Shown: positions 33,424-41,904, counted from the first letter of the stretch. The stretch: DNA of 51,463 nucleotides from an uncultured Pelagibacteraceae bacterium (GCA_902569415.1 CACFUH010000004.1:1-51463), one strand, 5' to 3'. A program made the numbers and translations. Notes: generated by a model not told the origin, from the letters alone.

Positions 33424-35168
33424 TAAAATGTTTTTATTTTTATTTTTGTTTTATTTTCATTATTATTTTCCTTATCGAAATCTACCACTTTTAAGGTTTT
33501 CTTTTCTGGAACTTTATTATCAATTTTTCTATTAGGTGAAGGCATCAAAGGTGTATTTGATTTACTTGAAATAGTTGTTTCACCAATACCAGCTGTTTGA
33601 CCAAACATTCCCTCTAACAAAGTGTCTGCATTAACTTTTTCATTTTCAAATATATCGAATACTGTTCCATTTCTAAAAACCATTACTTTTGGACAAAGTC
33701 CGATAAATTCTTCTAATTCACTAGATAAAAAAACAACCGTATTACCTTCTTCAACATAATTTCTTAAGTGAGTATATAAATCTCTTTTTGTGCTTACATC
33801 TATACCTCTTGCAGGATCATTTAAAATTAAAACCTTAGGATGTTGAGCAAACGATCTTGCTATCATAACTTTTTGTTGGTTACCTCCACTAAGAGAACCT
33901 ATCAAATTATCTCTAGGGCCTGTTTTGATACTCAGTCTGTCTACTTCCCAATCAAAAATTCCATTTAACTCCAGCCAATCCACAAATCCCAAGAAGCCTC
34001 CTCTGCTAGTTTTTTTATAAAGAGGAACTACTAAATTTTCATAAATACTTAGGTTAGGAAGTATTCCTTCTTTTTTTCTGTCTCCAGAAACAAAAGATAT
34101 CCCATTATTTTTTGCATTATCTAAAGAATTATATTTTACAAAATTTTCATTATTGTCCAAAATTTCAGTAATTCCTCCATGAGCTTCCTGAACACCTGCT
34201 AAAATTTTAACAAAGTCATCTTGTCCATTCCCGTCTAACCCTGTTACACCTACTATTTCTCCTTTTTTTACTTCAAAATTTACTGGCTTGCTATCAGGCC
34301 AAACAACTAAATTTTCAGCTCTCATTACAACTTTATCAGTTTTAGTTTGTATAGATGCAGATTTACTTTTCTCTCCTGTTTCTGTTCTTCCTGTCATTAG
34401 ACCTATTAAATTTTTTTCATTAAGATCTTTTTTTTCTAATACACCGACATCTTTACCGTCCCTCATAACTGTTGCTTTATCACTTATTCTAACTAGCTCC
34501 GCAATTCTGTGAGTAACAATAAATACAGCAACACCTTTATCTCTTAATTCTCTCATTTTTTTAAACAATCTTTCAGTTGAATCGAAGTCAAGTGCTGCAG
34601 AAGATTCATCCAGAATTAAAACCTTAGTATTTTCACGCAAGAATGCTCTTGCAATCGTAATCCATGCTTTTATTGGTAATGATAGATTAAAAGCCTGAGT
34701 ATAAGGATCAATATATTCGCCAACAAGATCTTCCATAATTTCTTGTGCTTTTAATACCTTTTCTCTTTGAGTTAAATTTTTGTACCAAAAATCATCTGAG
34801 CCAACAAAAAGGTTGTCAACAACCGATGCTTCTTCTGCAATCATAACTTCCTGAAACACTGTTGCTATACCCATATTTCTTGCCATAACTGGTGATGTTG
34901 GGGTATGACCTAATACAGAAACTTTGCCTTTATCAATTGGCAAAACTCCTGACATTACTTTTGCTAGTGTACTTTTTCCGCAACCGTTTCCACCAACTAT
35001 TGCATGGATCTCACCAAAGTTTGCATTAAAATTTACTCCATTTAATGCTCTAGTTACTCCAAAATATTTATGAACATCTTGGACGTAAATATCACCTGTA
35101 ATTTTATCTGATTTATCAGACAACACCTCTAAAGAGGTGTTGTCTTTCATATTTTTTTCTGCACTCAT
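33423..35168 (-). CDS. Sugar-type ABC importer ATPase with two nucleotide-binding domains and a tail
   Basis: A 581-residue RbsA-like tandem ATPase. Domain 1 has an intact Walker A (GGNGCGKST, 59-67) and Walker B with catalytic Glu (VLILDE, 183-188), but its signature is degraded to LSLPI (162-166). Domain 2 has a lost Walker A (GLDGNGQDD, 310-318), N450-D451 in place of the usual D-E, and an intact signature LSGGNQQ (426-432). So one composite site should be canonical and the other fully degenerate. Beyond about 525 there is a 55-residue extension ending in tail L559-F581. The start at 35168 is 16 bases after the binding-protein gene; a strong hairpin lies inside codons 8-17. Confidence 0.9.
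   Translation of the reverse strand: MSAEKNMKDNTSLEVLSDKSDKITGDIYVQDVHKYFGVTRALNGVNFNANFGEIHAIVGGNGCGKSTLAKVMSGVLPIDKGKVSVLGHTPTSPVMARNMGIATVFQEVMIAEEASVVDNLFVGSDDFWYKNLTQREKVLKAQEIMEDLVGEYIDPYTQAFNLSLPIKAWITIARAFLRENTKVLILDESSAALDFDSTERLFKKMRELRDKGVAVFIVTHRIAELVRISDKATVMRDGKDVGVLEKKDLNEKNLIGLMTGRTETGEKSKSASIQTKTDKVVMRAENLVVWPDSKPVNFEVKKGEIVGVTGLDGNGQDDFVKILAGVQEAHGGITEILDNNENFVKYNSLDNAKNNGISFVSGDRKKEGILPNLSIYENLVVPLYKKTSRGGFLGFVDWLELNGIFDWEVDRLSIKTGPRDNLIGSLSGGNQQKVMIARSFAQHPKVLILNDPARGIDVSTKRDLYTHLRNYVEEGNTVVFLSSELEEFIGLCPKVMVFRNGTVFDIFENEKVNADTLLEGMFGQTAGIGETTISSKSNTPLMPSPNRKIDNKVPEKKTLKVVDFDKENNNENKTKIKIKTF
33426..33494 (-). other. C-terminal tail segment of the importer ATPase
   Basis: Encodes residues 559-581. 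It begins LKVVDFDKE, aligned with IKIIDFDKE of the PxpC-like protein, and closes with IKIKTF, a shortened form of the I-K-I-x-Y-F ending of the other two proteins. Confidence 0.75.
35118..35145 (-). promoter_or_regulatory. Perfect stem-loop at the start of the importer ATPase coding sequence
   Basis: Bases 35119-35130 and 35133-35144 are perfect inverted copies (12 base pairs, plus an A-T pair outside), leaving a tiny loop. It lies just 40 bases downstream of the binding-protein stop, within codons 8-17 of the ATPase. There is no T-run, so it is not a standard terminator. It may protect the binding-protein mRNA from 3' decay or tune translation of the ATPase. Confidence 0.75.
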
Positions 35169-35184
35169 ACTTTTACTTTAAGTA

Positions 35185-36387
35185 TTAGTGAGATTTAGGA
35201 TCGTATTTCTCCGGATCAGATGGATTATCAAAGAACGCTTCCACGTAAGATCTTGGAGCCCATTTTTCCATTCCTGGGTTATCCCAACCAGTAGAATTTC
35301 TATCACAATCTTCATTTAAGATTTGTTTAATTTCATCGAAATTCTTAGTAGCAGGACCAACCAATAAAGATTGGATTCTAGGACCTTGACCTTGAAGTGT
35401 TCTAATCATTACTTCCATACCTAACTCGATTTCATCTCCTGGAGGCCAAGCATATATCGCTTCATCGATATAGTCTGGGTTGTTTCTCCAATAACATAGA
35501 GCTCCCAATTCTCCACCTAATGCAATTGGTGGAATTGGATCAAGTCCTGACTGAAGCAGAGCTTGTAAAGTTCCTGTTTCTCCTGAAGACTGAACCGCAA
35601 TACCGTCAACTTTTTTTGTATTCGTTGATAGCCATTGTGAAAGTTCTTTCTGAGCAATTTGAGAAGTCCAGTTATGTGCTAGTTGTCCAACAACATTTAC
35701 ATTTGGATATTCATCAAGCGCAGCTAATACACCTTTGTTCTGTTGGTCAGATGCTGAATAGCCAGGAATTCCTTCCATAACTATCACATTACCTTTTTCA
35801 CCAATTAACTCAGCCATCCATGCACCAACGTAATAACCAACTAATCTGTAGTTAACAGATGTATTGATCGAATACGGAGATGTTGTAAAGCCTGTAAATG
35901 ATAGAGTTGGAATACCTTTTTCCCAACCATATTTAATAGTAGTGTTTAAAGCTGTAATGTTAGAACAACAAATAATAATAGCATCAACTTTTCCGCCATC
36001 TATCATCTGTCTCATTTGTTGAATCTGTAAAGAGTCATCCAAATTCGACTGTGTAATAACAATTTCATCAACCATTCCTAAAGCTTTCCACTTTGGATAA
36101 ACAACTTCCATTAAACGCTCCATTGCTCCTTTTCTCCAAGTGTTTCCAGCGTAAGTACTAGCGTAACCTATTGTCCAAGGTGGTTTTCTAGGACTTTTCC
36201 ACTTTCTCATTACAGCTTCACCTAGTGGCTGATCACTGTCCATAAAGTCCATGTTGTAAACATAATCTCTCATGTCTTGAGGAACCTTACTTAAACACTC
36301 TTTACATAGTTCACCCGCCGAAGCAGAAGAAAAAATTCCAAAAAACCAAGAGAAAAGAACAACATATAACATTTTCTTTATTTTCAT
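35185..36387 (-). CDS. Sugar-type ABC importer substrate-binding protein
   Basis: A 400-residue periplasmic protein. A signal peptide (MLYVVLFSWFFGIFSSASA) precedes mature GELCKEC. The body has two Rossmann-like lobes of the type I periplasmic binding fold (ribose/xylose binding): TIGYASTYAGNTWRKG, VDAIIICCSN, KGNVIVMEGIPGYSASDQQ. The ATG has a good ribosome binding site (GGGGA at 7 bases). It is first of the operon running to 24425; expression of the first gene is expected to be highest. The ligand is unknown; the downstream enzymes suggest a cyclic amide or an amino-acid-like lactam rather than a sugar. Confidence 0.92.
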   Translation of the reverse strand: MKIKKMLYVVLFSWFFGIFSSASAGELCKECLSKVPQDMRDYVYNMDFMDSDQPLGEAVMRKWKSPRKPPWTIGYASTYAGNTWRKGAMERLMEVVYPKWKALGMVDEIVITQSNLDDSLQIQQMRQMIDGGKVDAIIICCSNITALNTTIKYGWEKGIPTLSFTGFTTSPYSINTSVNYRLVGYYVGAWMAELIGEKGNVIVMEGIPGYSASDQQNKGVLAALDEYPNVNVVGQLAHNWTSQIAQKELSQWLSTNTKKVDGIAVQSSGETGTLQALLQSGLDPIPPIALGGELGALCYWRNNPDYIDEAIYAWPPGDEIELGMEVMIRTLQGQGPRIQSLLVGPATKNFDEIKQILNEDCDRNSTGWDNPGMEKWAPRSYVEAFFDNPSDPEKYDPKSH

Positions 36388-36596
36388 AATGTTCCCCTTT
36401 CCTTAATTAAATAGAGTATCTCACTAATAAAAGAATATTTCTATAATTATGAATTACTGTTTTTTATATATAATTATTAGACGTAAAATTTTTGTTTGTT
36501 TTTAGTACAAAAAATATACTAAGTTGAGTTGAGAAATAATTAATATTATATTCTAACTACAGTTGTATAAATTAATATTTTTAATTAATTTTTGTT

Positions 36597-36893
36597 ATGA
36601 AAAAATTTTTTTTAATTTTAACTTTTTTTTGGTTTTCTACGACAAGTCTATTTGCAGAATATAAATTAGAACCTGTCAATTGTACTTTAAAAAAAAAAGA
36701 TAATTGTGGAGCCTACCTATATAATACAAAAACAGGTTCAACTTATTTTTGTAATTCTACTGAGTGTAAAGAAATACAAGAAGCGATAGAAGAAGTTACT
36801 AGTGAAGAAGGATCGTCAGATTCTAAAAAATCTAAGATACCTAAAAAAAAGAAAAAGAAATCTAAAATTCCAAAATTTAAAAAAACAAATTAA
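36597..36893 (+). CDS. Small secreted protein with four cysteines and a very basic tail
   Basis: A 98-residue protein with an N-terminal signal peptide cleaved near A20 (FAEYKL). The mature core has C29, C37, C52 and C57, which could form two disulfides (CTLKKKDNC, YFCNSTEC). The C-terminal 25 residues are almost all Lys/Ser/Pro and repeat KKSKIPK twice. No family is recognised. It is a lone gene whose stop is 1 base from the stop of the converging next gene. A 209-base gap separates it from the divergent importer operon. Confidence 0.7.
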   Translation: MKKFFLILTFFWFSTTSLFAEYKLEPVNCTLKKKDNCGAYLYNTKTGSTYFCNSTECKEIQEAIEEVTSEEGSSDSKKSKIPKKKKKKSKIPKFKKTN

Positions 36894-36894
36894 T

Positions 36895-37356
36895 TTATTC
36901 TATTTTTTTTGAGTGTGAAATTGATACTTCTATTGCACCTCTAATCTCGTTACAGAAATTTAAATCATCACCTAAAAATGTTCCTTTAAAAAAACTTTTA
37001 TTAGCAGCACCATTTTCTCTAATAAAACTCACATAATCATCTGTAAGATTGCTTACGCCAAAAAAATATTCTTTCTCAGCTTCTTGATGGTTTATATTTT
37101 TTATCTTTTTTAAAACTAGAATACCGAAAGGATAAAGATAATTAGCTGTTTCAAAAAATTCTTTTGCTAGATCTGGATGTTCTTCTTTAATAATTTCAGT
37201 TACAGCTGAATTCATGGACACACATCCTTTAAGAATTTTATAAGTTAATTTATCATCACCAAGTATTTCTTGAATATTGTAGAAACCAAGTCTTTCTATT
37301 TTTTCAGCATGCAAAGCTGTAGTAATAAATAATAAAATAATAATTAATCTCTTCAT
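36895..37356 (-). CDS. Secreted hypothetical protein
   Basis: A 153-residue protein with a short signal peptide (RLIIILLFITTALHAE). The mature part is mostly helical and has two cysteines (GCVSMNSAV, LNFCNEIRG) that may form a disulfide. No family is recognised. It follows the class II aldolase gene at 7 bases on the same strand, so it probably shares its transcript. Confidence 0.75.
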   Translation of the reverse strand: MKRLIIILLFITTALHAEKIERLGFYNIQEILGDDKLTYKILKGCVSMNSAVTEIIKEEHPDLAKEFFETANYLYPFGILVLKKIKNINHQEAEKEYFFGVSNLTDDYVSFIRENGAANKSFFKGTFLGDDLNFCNEIRGAIEVSISHSKKIE

Positions 37357-37363
37357 TTATTTT

Positions 37364-38092
37364 TTATTGTTTATAACTTGGGTCTTCAGAATCTAAGATC
37401 GATCTTACTGCTTTTAAATGTAGTTCACCCATGTCAGTAGAATAATTTTCCCAGTCTTGAGCAGTTTTTTCAGCAACCTCTGGGTTTACTATATTTAATT
37501 CTTTACCGGTTGATAATGCAGTTATGTATGTTTCACATGCTTTTTCAAAATAATATAAATCATCAAAAGCTTGAGCAATTGTAGGAGCTGCTGTTAAAAT
37601 TCCATGGTTAGCTAATAAAAGTATATTATAATTTCCTATGCTGTTTGCCATTTTTTCTGACTCTTCTTCAAATCCAAGTCCACCAAATTCTTTGTAAACT
37701 GCTACACGATTATAAAAACGCATAGTGTTTTGATCGATGGGAGGAAGAGTAGGGTCTTTTAGACATGATAATGCTAAAGCATATTTTGAGTGAACATGAA
37801 GTATACACTTTGCATTTGGAACTTTTTTATGAATCGTACCATGAATATTTATTGCTGTTGGATCAACAATTTCAGGTTTATTTTTCATTTCTTCAAATTT
37901 TTTATCTTCAATAAGGACTAAATCACTTGCTTTGATTTTGCTAAAATGCATTCCTGTTCCATTAACATAGAAACCACCTCCCGCCTCTGGTGAGCAAACG
38001 CTTAGGTGGTTCGCAATACCCTCATGCATATTCAATTTTGCTGTCCATCTAAAAACAGCAGCTAAATCATTTAATAATTCTGAGCTTTTCAT
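37364..38092 (-). CDS. Class II aldolase/adducin-family protein
   Basis: A 242-residue member of the class II aldolase family, which binds a divalent metal with histidines. CILHVHSKYALALS holds two of them, and LANHGILTAA carries another conserved part of the site. Family members cleave or form C-C bonds of sugar phosphates or decarboxylate hydroxy acids; the substrate cannot be called. The start lies only 34 bases from the divergent BKACE gene, so the two promoters overlap. Members of this type are often found with BKACE or 2-keto acid pathways, but this is loose. Confidence 0.88.
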   Translation of the reverse strand: MKSSELLNDLAAVFRWTAKLNMHEGIANHLSVCSPEAGGGFYVNGTGMHFSKIKASDLVLIEDKKFEEMKNKPEIVDPTAINIHGTIHKKVPNAKCILHVHSKYALALSCLKDPTLPPIDQNTMRFYNRVAVYKEFGGLGFEEESEKMANSIGNYNILLLANHGILTAAPTIAQAFDDLYYFEKACETYITALSTGKELNIVNPEVAEKTAQDWENYSTDMGELHLKAVRSILDSEDPSYKQ

Positions 38093-38126
38093 ATTTATTA
38101 TGATAATATACTTTATTTAAAAATAA

Positions 38127-39011
38127 ATGAGCAAAGTTTTTATATCATGTGCTGTAACTGGATCTGGCGACACTGCTGGAAAACATCCAGATTTACCCAA
38201 AACACCAGAACAGATAGCTACAGCAGCTATTGAAGCAGCCAAAGCCGGAGCGGCAATTGCTCATATTCATGTTAGAGAAGAAGATGGAACACCAAGCAGA
38301 AGATTAGAATTATATAAAGAGGTTGTAGATAGAGTTAGATCTAGTGATACGGATGTTGTTCTTAATTTAACCACAGGAATGGGTGGGGACCTAGATATAG
38401 GACAAGGAAAGAATCCTCTCGATTTTGGTCCAATGACTGATATGGCAAATGTAATGGAGAGAATTGCAAACGCAGAACAATTTTTACCAGAAATATGTAC
38501 ATTAGATTGTGGAACTTTAAATTTTGGGGATAGTTCGGTGATTACAGTAAATACACCAAATGATTTAAGAAAAGCTGCGAAAAGATTACAAGAGATAAAT
38601 GTTAAACCTGAAATCGAAGCTTTTGATTTAGGCAACATGTGGTTTGGAGCTCAACTATACAAAGAAGGATTATTAAGTGATCCGCCAATGTTTCAAATGT
38701 GTTTAGGTATACCTTGGGGCGCACCCGCAACTCCTTTAGCAATGCAAGCCATGAAAGATATTATGCCAAAAGAAGGAATTTGGTCTGGATTTGCAATTTC
38801 AAAAAATGAAATGCCTTTTGTAGCTCAAACTGTAATTATGGGAGGCAATCCAAGAGTAGGGCTAGAGGATAATCTATATTTAGAAAAAGGAAAATTAGCA
38901 ACTAACGCTCAATTAGTAGAAAAAGCTATTAGAATTGTTACAGATCTTGGTGTATCGATAATGACACCTGCTGAAACTAGAGAAAAATTAAAATTAAAAA
39001 ACTATAAATAA
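38127..39011 (+). CDS. cdhC: BKACE (DUF849) enzyme, probable 3-dehydrocarnitine cleavage enzyme
   Basis: A 294-residue beta-keto acid cleavage enzyme, a Zn TIM barrel that condenses acetyl-CoA with a beta-keto acid and releases acetoacetate. CAVTGSGDTAGKHPDLPKTP, AIAHIHVREEDG (two zinc histidines) and PEICTLDCGTLNFGD closely follow the dehydrocarnitine-cleaving subgroup (CdhC, forming betainyl-CoA and acetoacetate) as I remember PA1999 of Pseudomonas. The assignment rests on remembered motifs, including GGDLDIG and PLDFGPMTD. A gamma-butyrobetaine hydroxylase and betaine-type importer nearby support it. It converges with the SDR gene at 11 bases. Confidence 0.85.
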   Translation: MSKVFISCAVTGSGDTAGKHPDLPKTPEQIATAAIEAAKAGAAIAHIHVREEDGTPSRRLELYKEVVDRVRSSDTDVVLNLTTGMGGDLDIGQGKNPLDFGPMTDMANVMERIANAEQFLPEICTLDCGTLNFGDSSVITVNTPNDLRKAAKRLQEINVKPEIEAFDLGNMWFGAQLYKEGLLSDPPMFQMCLGIPWGAPATPLAMQAMKDIMPKEGIWSGFAISKNEMPFVAQTVIMGGNPRVGLEDNLYLEKGKLATNAQLVEKAIRIVTDLGVSIMTPAETREKLKLKNYK

Positions 39012-39022
39012 ATCAAGATTAT

Positions 39023-39808
39023 TTAGTCTACCCTTATAGTATTGCCATCTACAGGAAAGACTTGACCAGATATCTTTTCACTATCTTTTGAAATTAAAAA
39101 TGAGCACATTTTTCCTATATCTTCTTGAGAAATCCAAGAATTAATTGAAGCCATAGATAAAAAATCTTTTTCAATCATTTTTTTTGAAACTTTAAGAAAC
39201 TTAGCTTTATCTCTTATTACTCTGTTCATTCTATCTCCTTTAATCGTTCCAGGACAAACAGCATTTACTCTTATTTTAAATTTACCTAATTCTATTGCTA
39301 AAGTTTTTGTTACTCCTATGATTGCCCACTTACTTGCAGCATATGGAGATCTTAATGCAAAACCCATTATTCCCGCAGTAGAAGAAATATTTATTATAGA
39401 GCCGCCTTTGTTATTTTTAAGCATTGGTATTGCAAGCTTTGTAAAGTAAAAATGACTTATAACATTTGTTTTTAATGTTTGTTCCCAGTCATCAGAGCTT
39501 AACTTTTCTATGTTTCCAGTTGGACCTGAAATTCCTACATTATTAATTAAAGCATCAATTTTTTTAGTTTTTTTTTTAATTTTACTAAAAAAATTTGAAA
39601 CCTCATACTCATCTGAAGCATCACATTCATATGTAAATAATTTTTTTTTATTTAGCGGATGTTTTTGTGCTTTTTTTAAAGATTTGCTATCGATATCACA
39701 AATATAAACAATAGCACCTCTTGAAAGACAAATCTTTGCAGTCGACCATCCAATTCCTGAAGATCCACCTGAAATAATGATTTTTTTGTTAATTAGACTT
39801 AGCGGCAT
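39023..39808 (-). CDS. Short-chain dehydrogenase/reductase, possible carnitine 3-dehydrogenase
   Basis: A 261-residue SDR. The cofactor loop GGSSGIG (near residue 15) is followed by VYICDID, whose Asp after the second strand favours NAD over NADP. NNVGISGP, Ser in IINISS and the catalytic Y-A-A-S-K complete the active site. The start overlaps the end of the betaine-type importer ATPase gene by 20 bases, a strong sign of coupling with import. With a dehydrocarnitine-cleaving enzyme converging on it, I infer it oxidises the imported hydroxy compound, possibly carnitine; known carnitine dehydrogenases of this route belong to another family. Confidence 0.85.
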   Translation of the reverse strand: MPLSLINKKIIISGGSSGIGWSTAKICLSRGAIVYICDIDSKSLKKAQKHPLNKKKLFTYECDASDEYEVSNFFSKIKKKTKKIDALINNVGISGPTGNIEKLSSDDWEQTLKTNVISHFYFTKLAIPMLKNNKGGSIINISSTAGIMGFALRSPYAASKWAIIGVTKTLAIELGKFKIRVNAVCPGTIKGDRMNRVIRDKAKFLKVSKKMIEKDFLSMASINSWISQEDIGKMCSFLISKDSEKISGQVFPVDGNTIRVD

Positions 39809-40841
39809 CAGCCATATGTTCTTTTGTTAAGGCTTTTGAAAGTTCTTTTTGAGTTAAGTATCCCTTTACATTTCCACTCTTATCAACAACCTCACAATTT
39901 GAATTTGAGCAAACAACTTTTGGTAAAAACTCATCTAAAAATTGATCTTCTTGGACCTTTATAAGATTGGATTTATCTACATCATTAGATGAATTTACAG
40001 GTGTCATAATAATTTTAGCTTTTATTACTTTTGCTCTATTTACATCTTTAACGAAAGCCTCAACATAATCATCAGCAGGGTTCATAATAATATCTATTGG
40101 AGTTCCTACTTGCACGAGTCTTCCTCCATTTAATATACCTATATGATCTCCTAATCTTAGTGATTCATCTAAATCATGAGTTATAAAAACTATTGTTTTT
40201 TTTAATTCACTTTGTAAATCTATTAACTGTTTTTGCATATCACTTCTAATCAAAGGATCTAAAGCAGAAAACGCTTCATCCATTAACATTATATCTGTGT
40301 TTGTTGCAAGTGCTCTTGCTAAACCTACTCTTTGTTGCATACCACCAGATAACTGATTAGGATATTGATGCTCAAAACCAGTTAAACCCACAGCTTCAAT
40401 TTTTTCCATTGCAGTCTTGTTTCTTTCTTCTGGTTTCTGTCCTTGTACCTCAAGTCCATATCCAACATTTTCCAATACTGTTTTATGTGGGAATAAACCA
40501 AATCTTTGGAACACCATACTCATTTTATGTCTTCTAAATTCAATCAATCCTTTTGGATCTAAATCCATAACATTTGTACCTTCAACAGAAACTACTCCTG
40601 AAGTTGGGTCTATTAATCTATTAATATGTCTAATCAGAGTAGATTTACCTGATCCAGATAAACCCATACATACAAAAGTTTCACCTTCTTCAATACTTAA
40701 AGAAACATTATCCAAGCCAACCGTATGGCCAGTTTTTTCTAATATCTCTTCTTTTGTAGCTCCTTCTTGAACCATAGGAAGAACTTTAGAAGGTTGGTCT
40801 CCAAAAATTTTGTAAACGTTTTTAATTTCAATTTTGCTCAT
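39789..40841 (-). CDS. proV: Betaine/proline-type ABC importer ATPase (ProV/OpuAA)
   Basis: A 350-residue quaternary-amine uptake ATPase. The ProV-type N-terminus (MVQEGATKEEILEKTGHTVGL) precedes Walker A GLSGSGKSTL, signature LSGGMQQRVGLARAL and Walker B IMLMDEAFSALD. The C-terminal 100 residues are a CBS-like regulatory part that looks shortened. It energises uptake of glycine betaine, carnitine or similar. It is 4 bases downstream of ProW and overlaps the SDR gene by 20 bases. Confidence 0.93.
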   Translation of the reverse strand: MSKIEIKNVYKIFGDQPSKVLPMVQEGATKEEILEKTGHTVGLDNVSLSIEEGETFVCMGLSGSGKSTLIRHINRLIDPTSGVVSVEGTNVMDLDPKGLIEFRRHKMSMVFQRFGLFPHKTVLENVGYGLEVQGQKPEERNKTAMEKIEAVGLTGFEHQYPNQLSGGMQQRVGLARALATNTDIMLMDEAFSALDPLIRSDMQKQLIDLQSELKKTIVFITHDLDESLRLGDHIGILNGGRLVQVGTPIDIIMNPADDYVEAFVKDVNRAKVIKAKIIMTPVNSSNDVDKSNLIKVQEDQFLDEFLPKVVCSNSNCEVVDKSGNVKGYLTQKELSKALTKEHMADAAKSN

Positions 40842-40845
40842 ATTT

Positions 40846-41862
40846 TTATAACTTTATTTTTTTTGTTTTAGTTCTTTCTTGAATTTTCTCTCCGTAAGAT
40901 TGTGTAATTCGATCGAATATAATAGCTAGTAAAACAATTGCAATACCTGCTTCAGTAGCCATACCTACATTTAATTGTTGTAGTCCTAATAATACTTCAT
41001 CTCCAATTCCTCTAGTTCCTATCATAGAAGCAATAACTACCATTGCTAACGCCATCATTGTGCATTGGTTAATTCCTTGCATTATATTTGGAAGGGCCAA
41101 AGGTAATTGTACTCCCCATAGCTTTTGTTTTTTACTTGCCCCAAAAGCCTCCGCTGCTTCTACAACTTCTGTATCAACCAATCTAATTCCAAGATCAGTT
41201 AATCTTATTAAAGGAGGAACTGCATATACAAATATTGCAAAAATAGCCGGAACTGCACCTAAACCAAACAATAAAATTCCTGGAATTAAATAGCAAAAAC
41301 TTGGAATAGTTTGCATTAAATCAAGTATTGGCAATATGGCATTTCTTACTTTTTTATTTCTTGCCATCATTATTCCAACAGGAATACCAATGACCAAACA
41401 AAGCAACATTCCAATAACAACTATACAAGTCGTCATAATACATTTGTCCCAATACCTAGGACTTAAGAAGCCTAGAAAGAAAACACAGAAAGCGACCATA
41501 ATTGTTGTTCCCATATTTCTTCCACTAGCAAAATATGCAAGTGCAATTACTGAAATCATTAGTAATGGCCAAGGCAACCCAACCATAAAATTTTTCATAT
41601 CTGTGTAAAGACCTAGTAAGAAATTATTAATTCCTTCAAAAAACATTCCATATTCTTTAATAAGTTTATCAAAACCCTCGTTTAAATAAGGCATCAATGG
41701 AAGATCTAGCCACTTAGGCCAGTTACCAAGCCATGACAAATCTGTAAATAAAATTGAAACACTTTCGGGTCTATATTTTGAGCTTGTATATGCAACATAA
41801 ACCATTGCAAAAAAAGCTGCTAAATATAGCGAATATAAAATATGTTTTTTATATTTTCCCAT
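40846..41862 (-). CDS. proW: Betaine/proline-type ABC importer permease (ProW)
   Basis: A 338-residue inner-membrane permease with an N-terminal soluble or loop segment and about seven helices; LVIGIPVGIMMARNKKVRNAILPILDLMQT and EAAEAFGASKKQKLWGVQLPLALPNI is the cytoplasmic EAA loop that docks onto the ATPase. Family members carry quaternary amines. It follows the binding-protein gene after a 63-base gap that holds a terminator-like hairpin, as is common when the binding protein is made in excess. Confidence 0.93.
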   Translation of the reverse strand: MGKYKKHILYSLYLAAFFAMVYVAYTSSKYRPESVSILFTDLSWLGNWPKWLDLPLMPYLNEGFDKLIKEYGMFFEGINNFLLGLYTDMKNFMVGLPWPLLMISVIALAYFASGRNMGTTIMVAFCVFFLGFLSPRYWDKCIMTTCIVVIGMLLCLVIGIPVGIMMARNKKVRNAILPILDLMQTIPSFCYLIPGILLFGLGAVPAIFAIFVYAVPPLIRLTDLGIRLVDTEVVEAAEAFGASKKQKLWGVQLPLALPNIMQGINQCTMMALAMVVIASMIGTRGIGDEVLLGLQQLNVGMATEAGIAIVLLAIIFDRITQSYGEKIQERTKTKKIKL

Positions 41863-41880
41863 TTATTCTTTCTCTAAAAA

Positions 41881-41904
41881 CTAAGAGCCCTTTCGGGCTC
41901 TTAG
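41881..41904 (-). terminator. Stem-loop with T-run between proX and proW
   Basis: Bases 41881-41890 and 41895-41904 are perfect inverted copies (10 pairs); on the minus strand the loop reads GAAA (GNRA type) and is followed by TTTTT. It lies between the binding-protein stop and the permease start, so it probably acts as a partial terminator or mRNA stabiliser that raises binding-protein dose. Confidence 0.8.
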
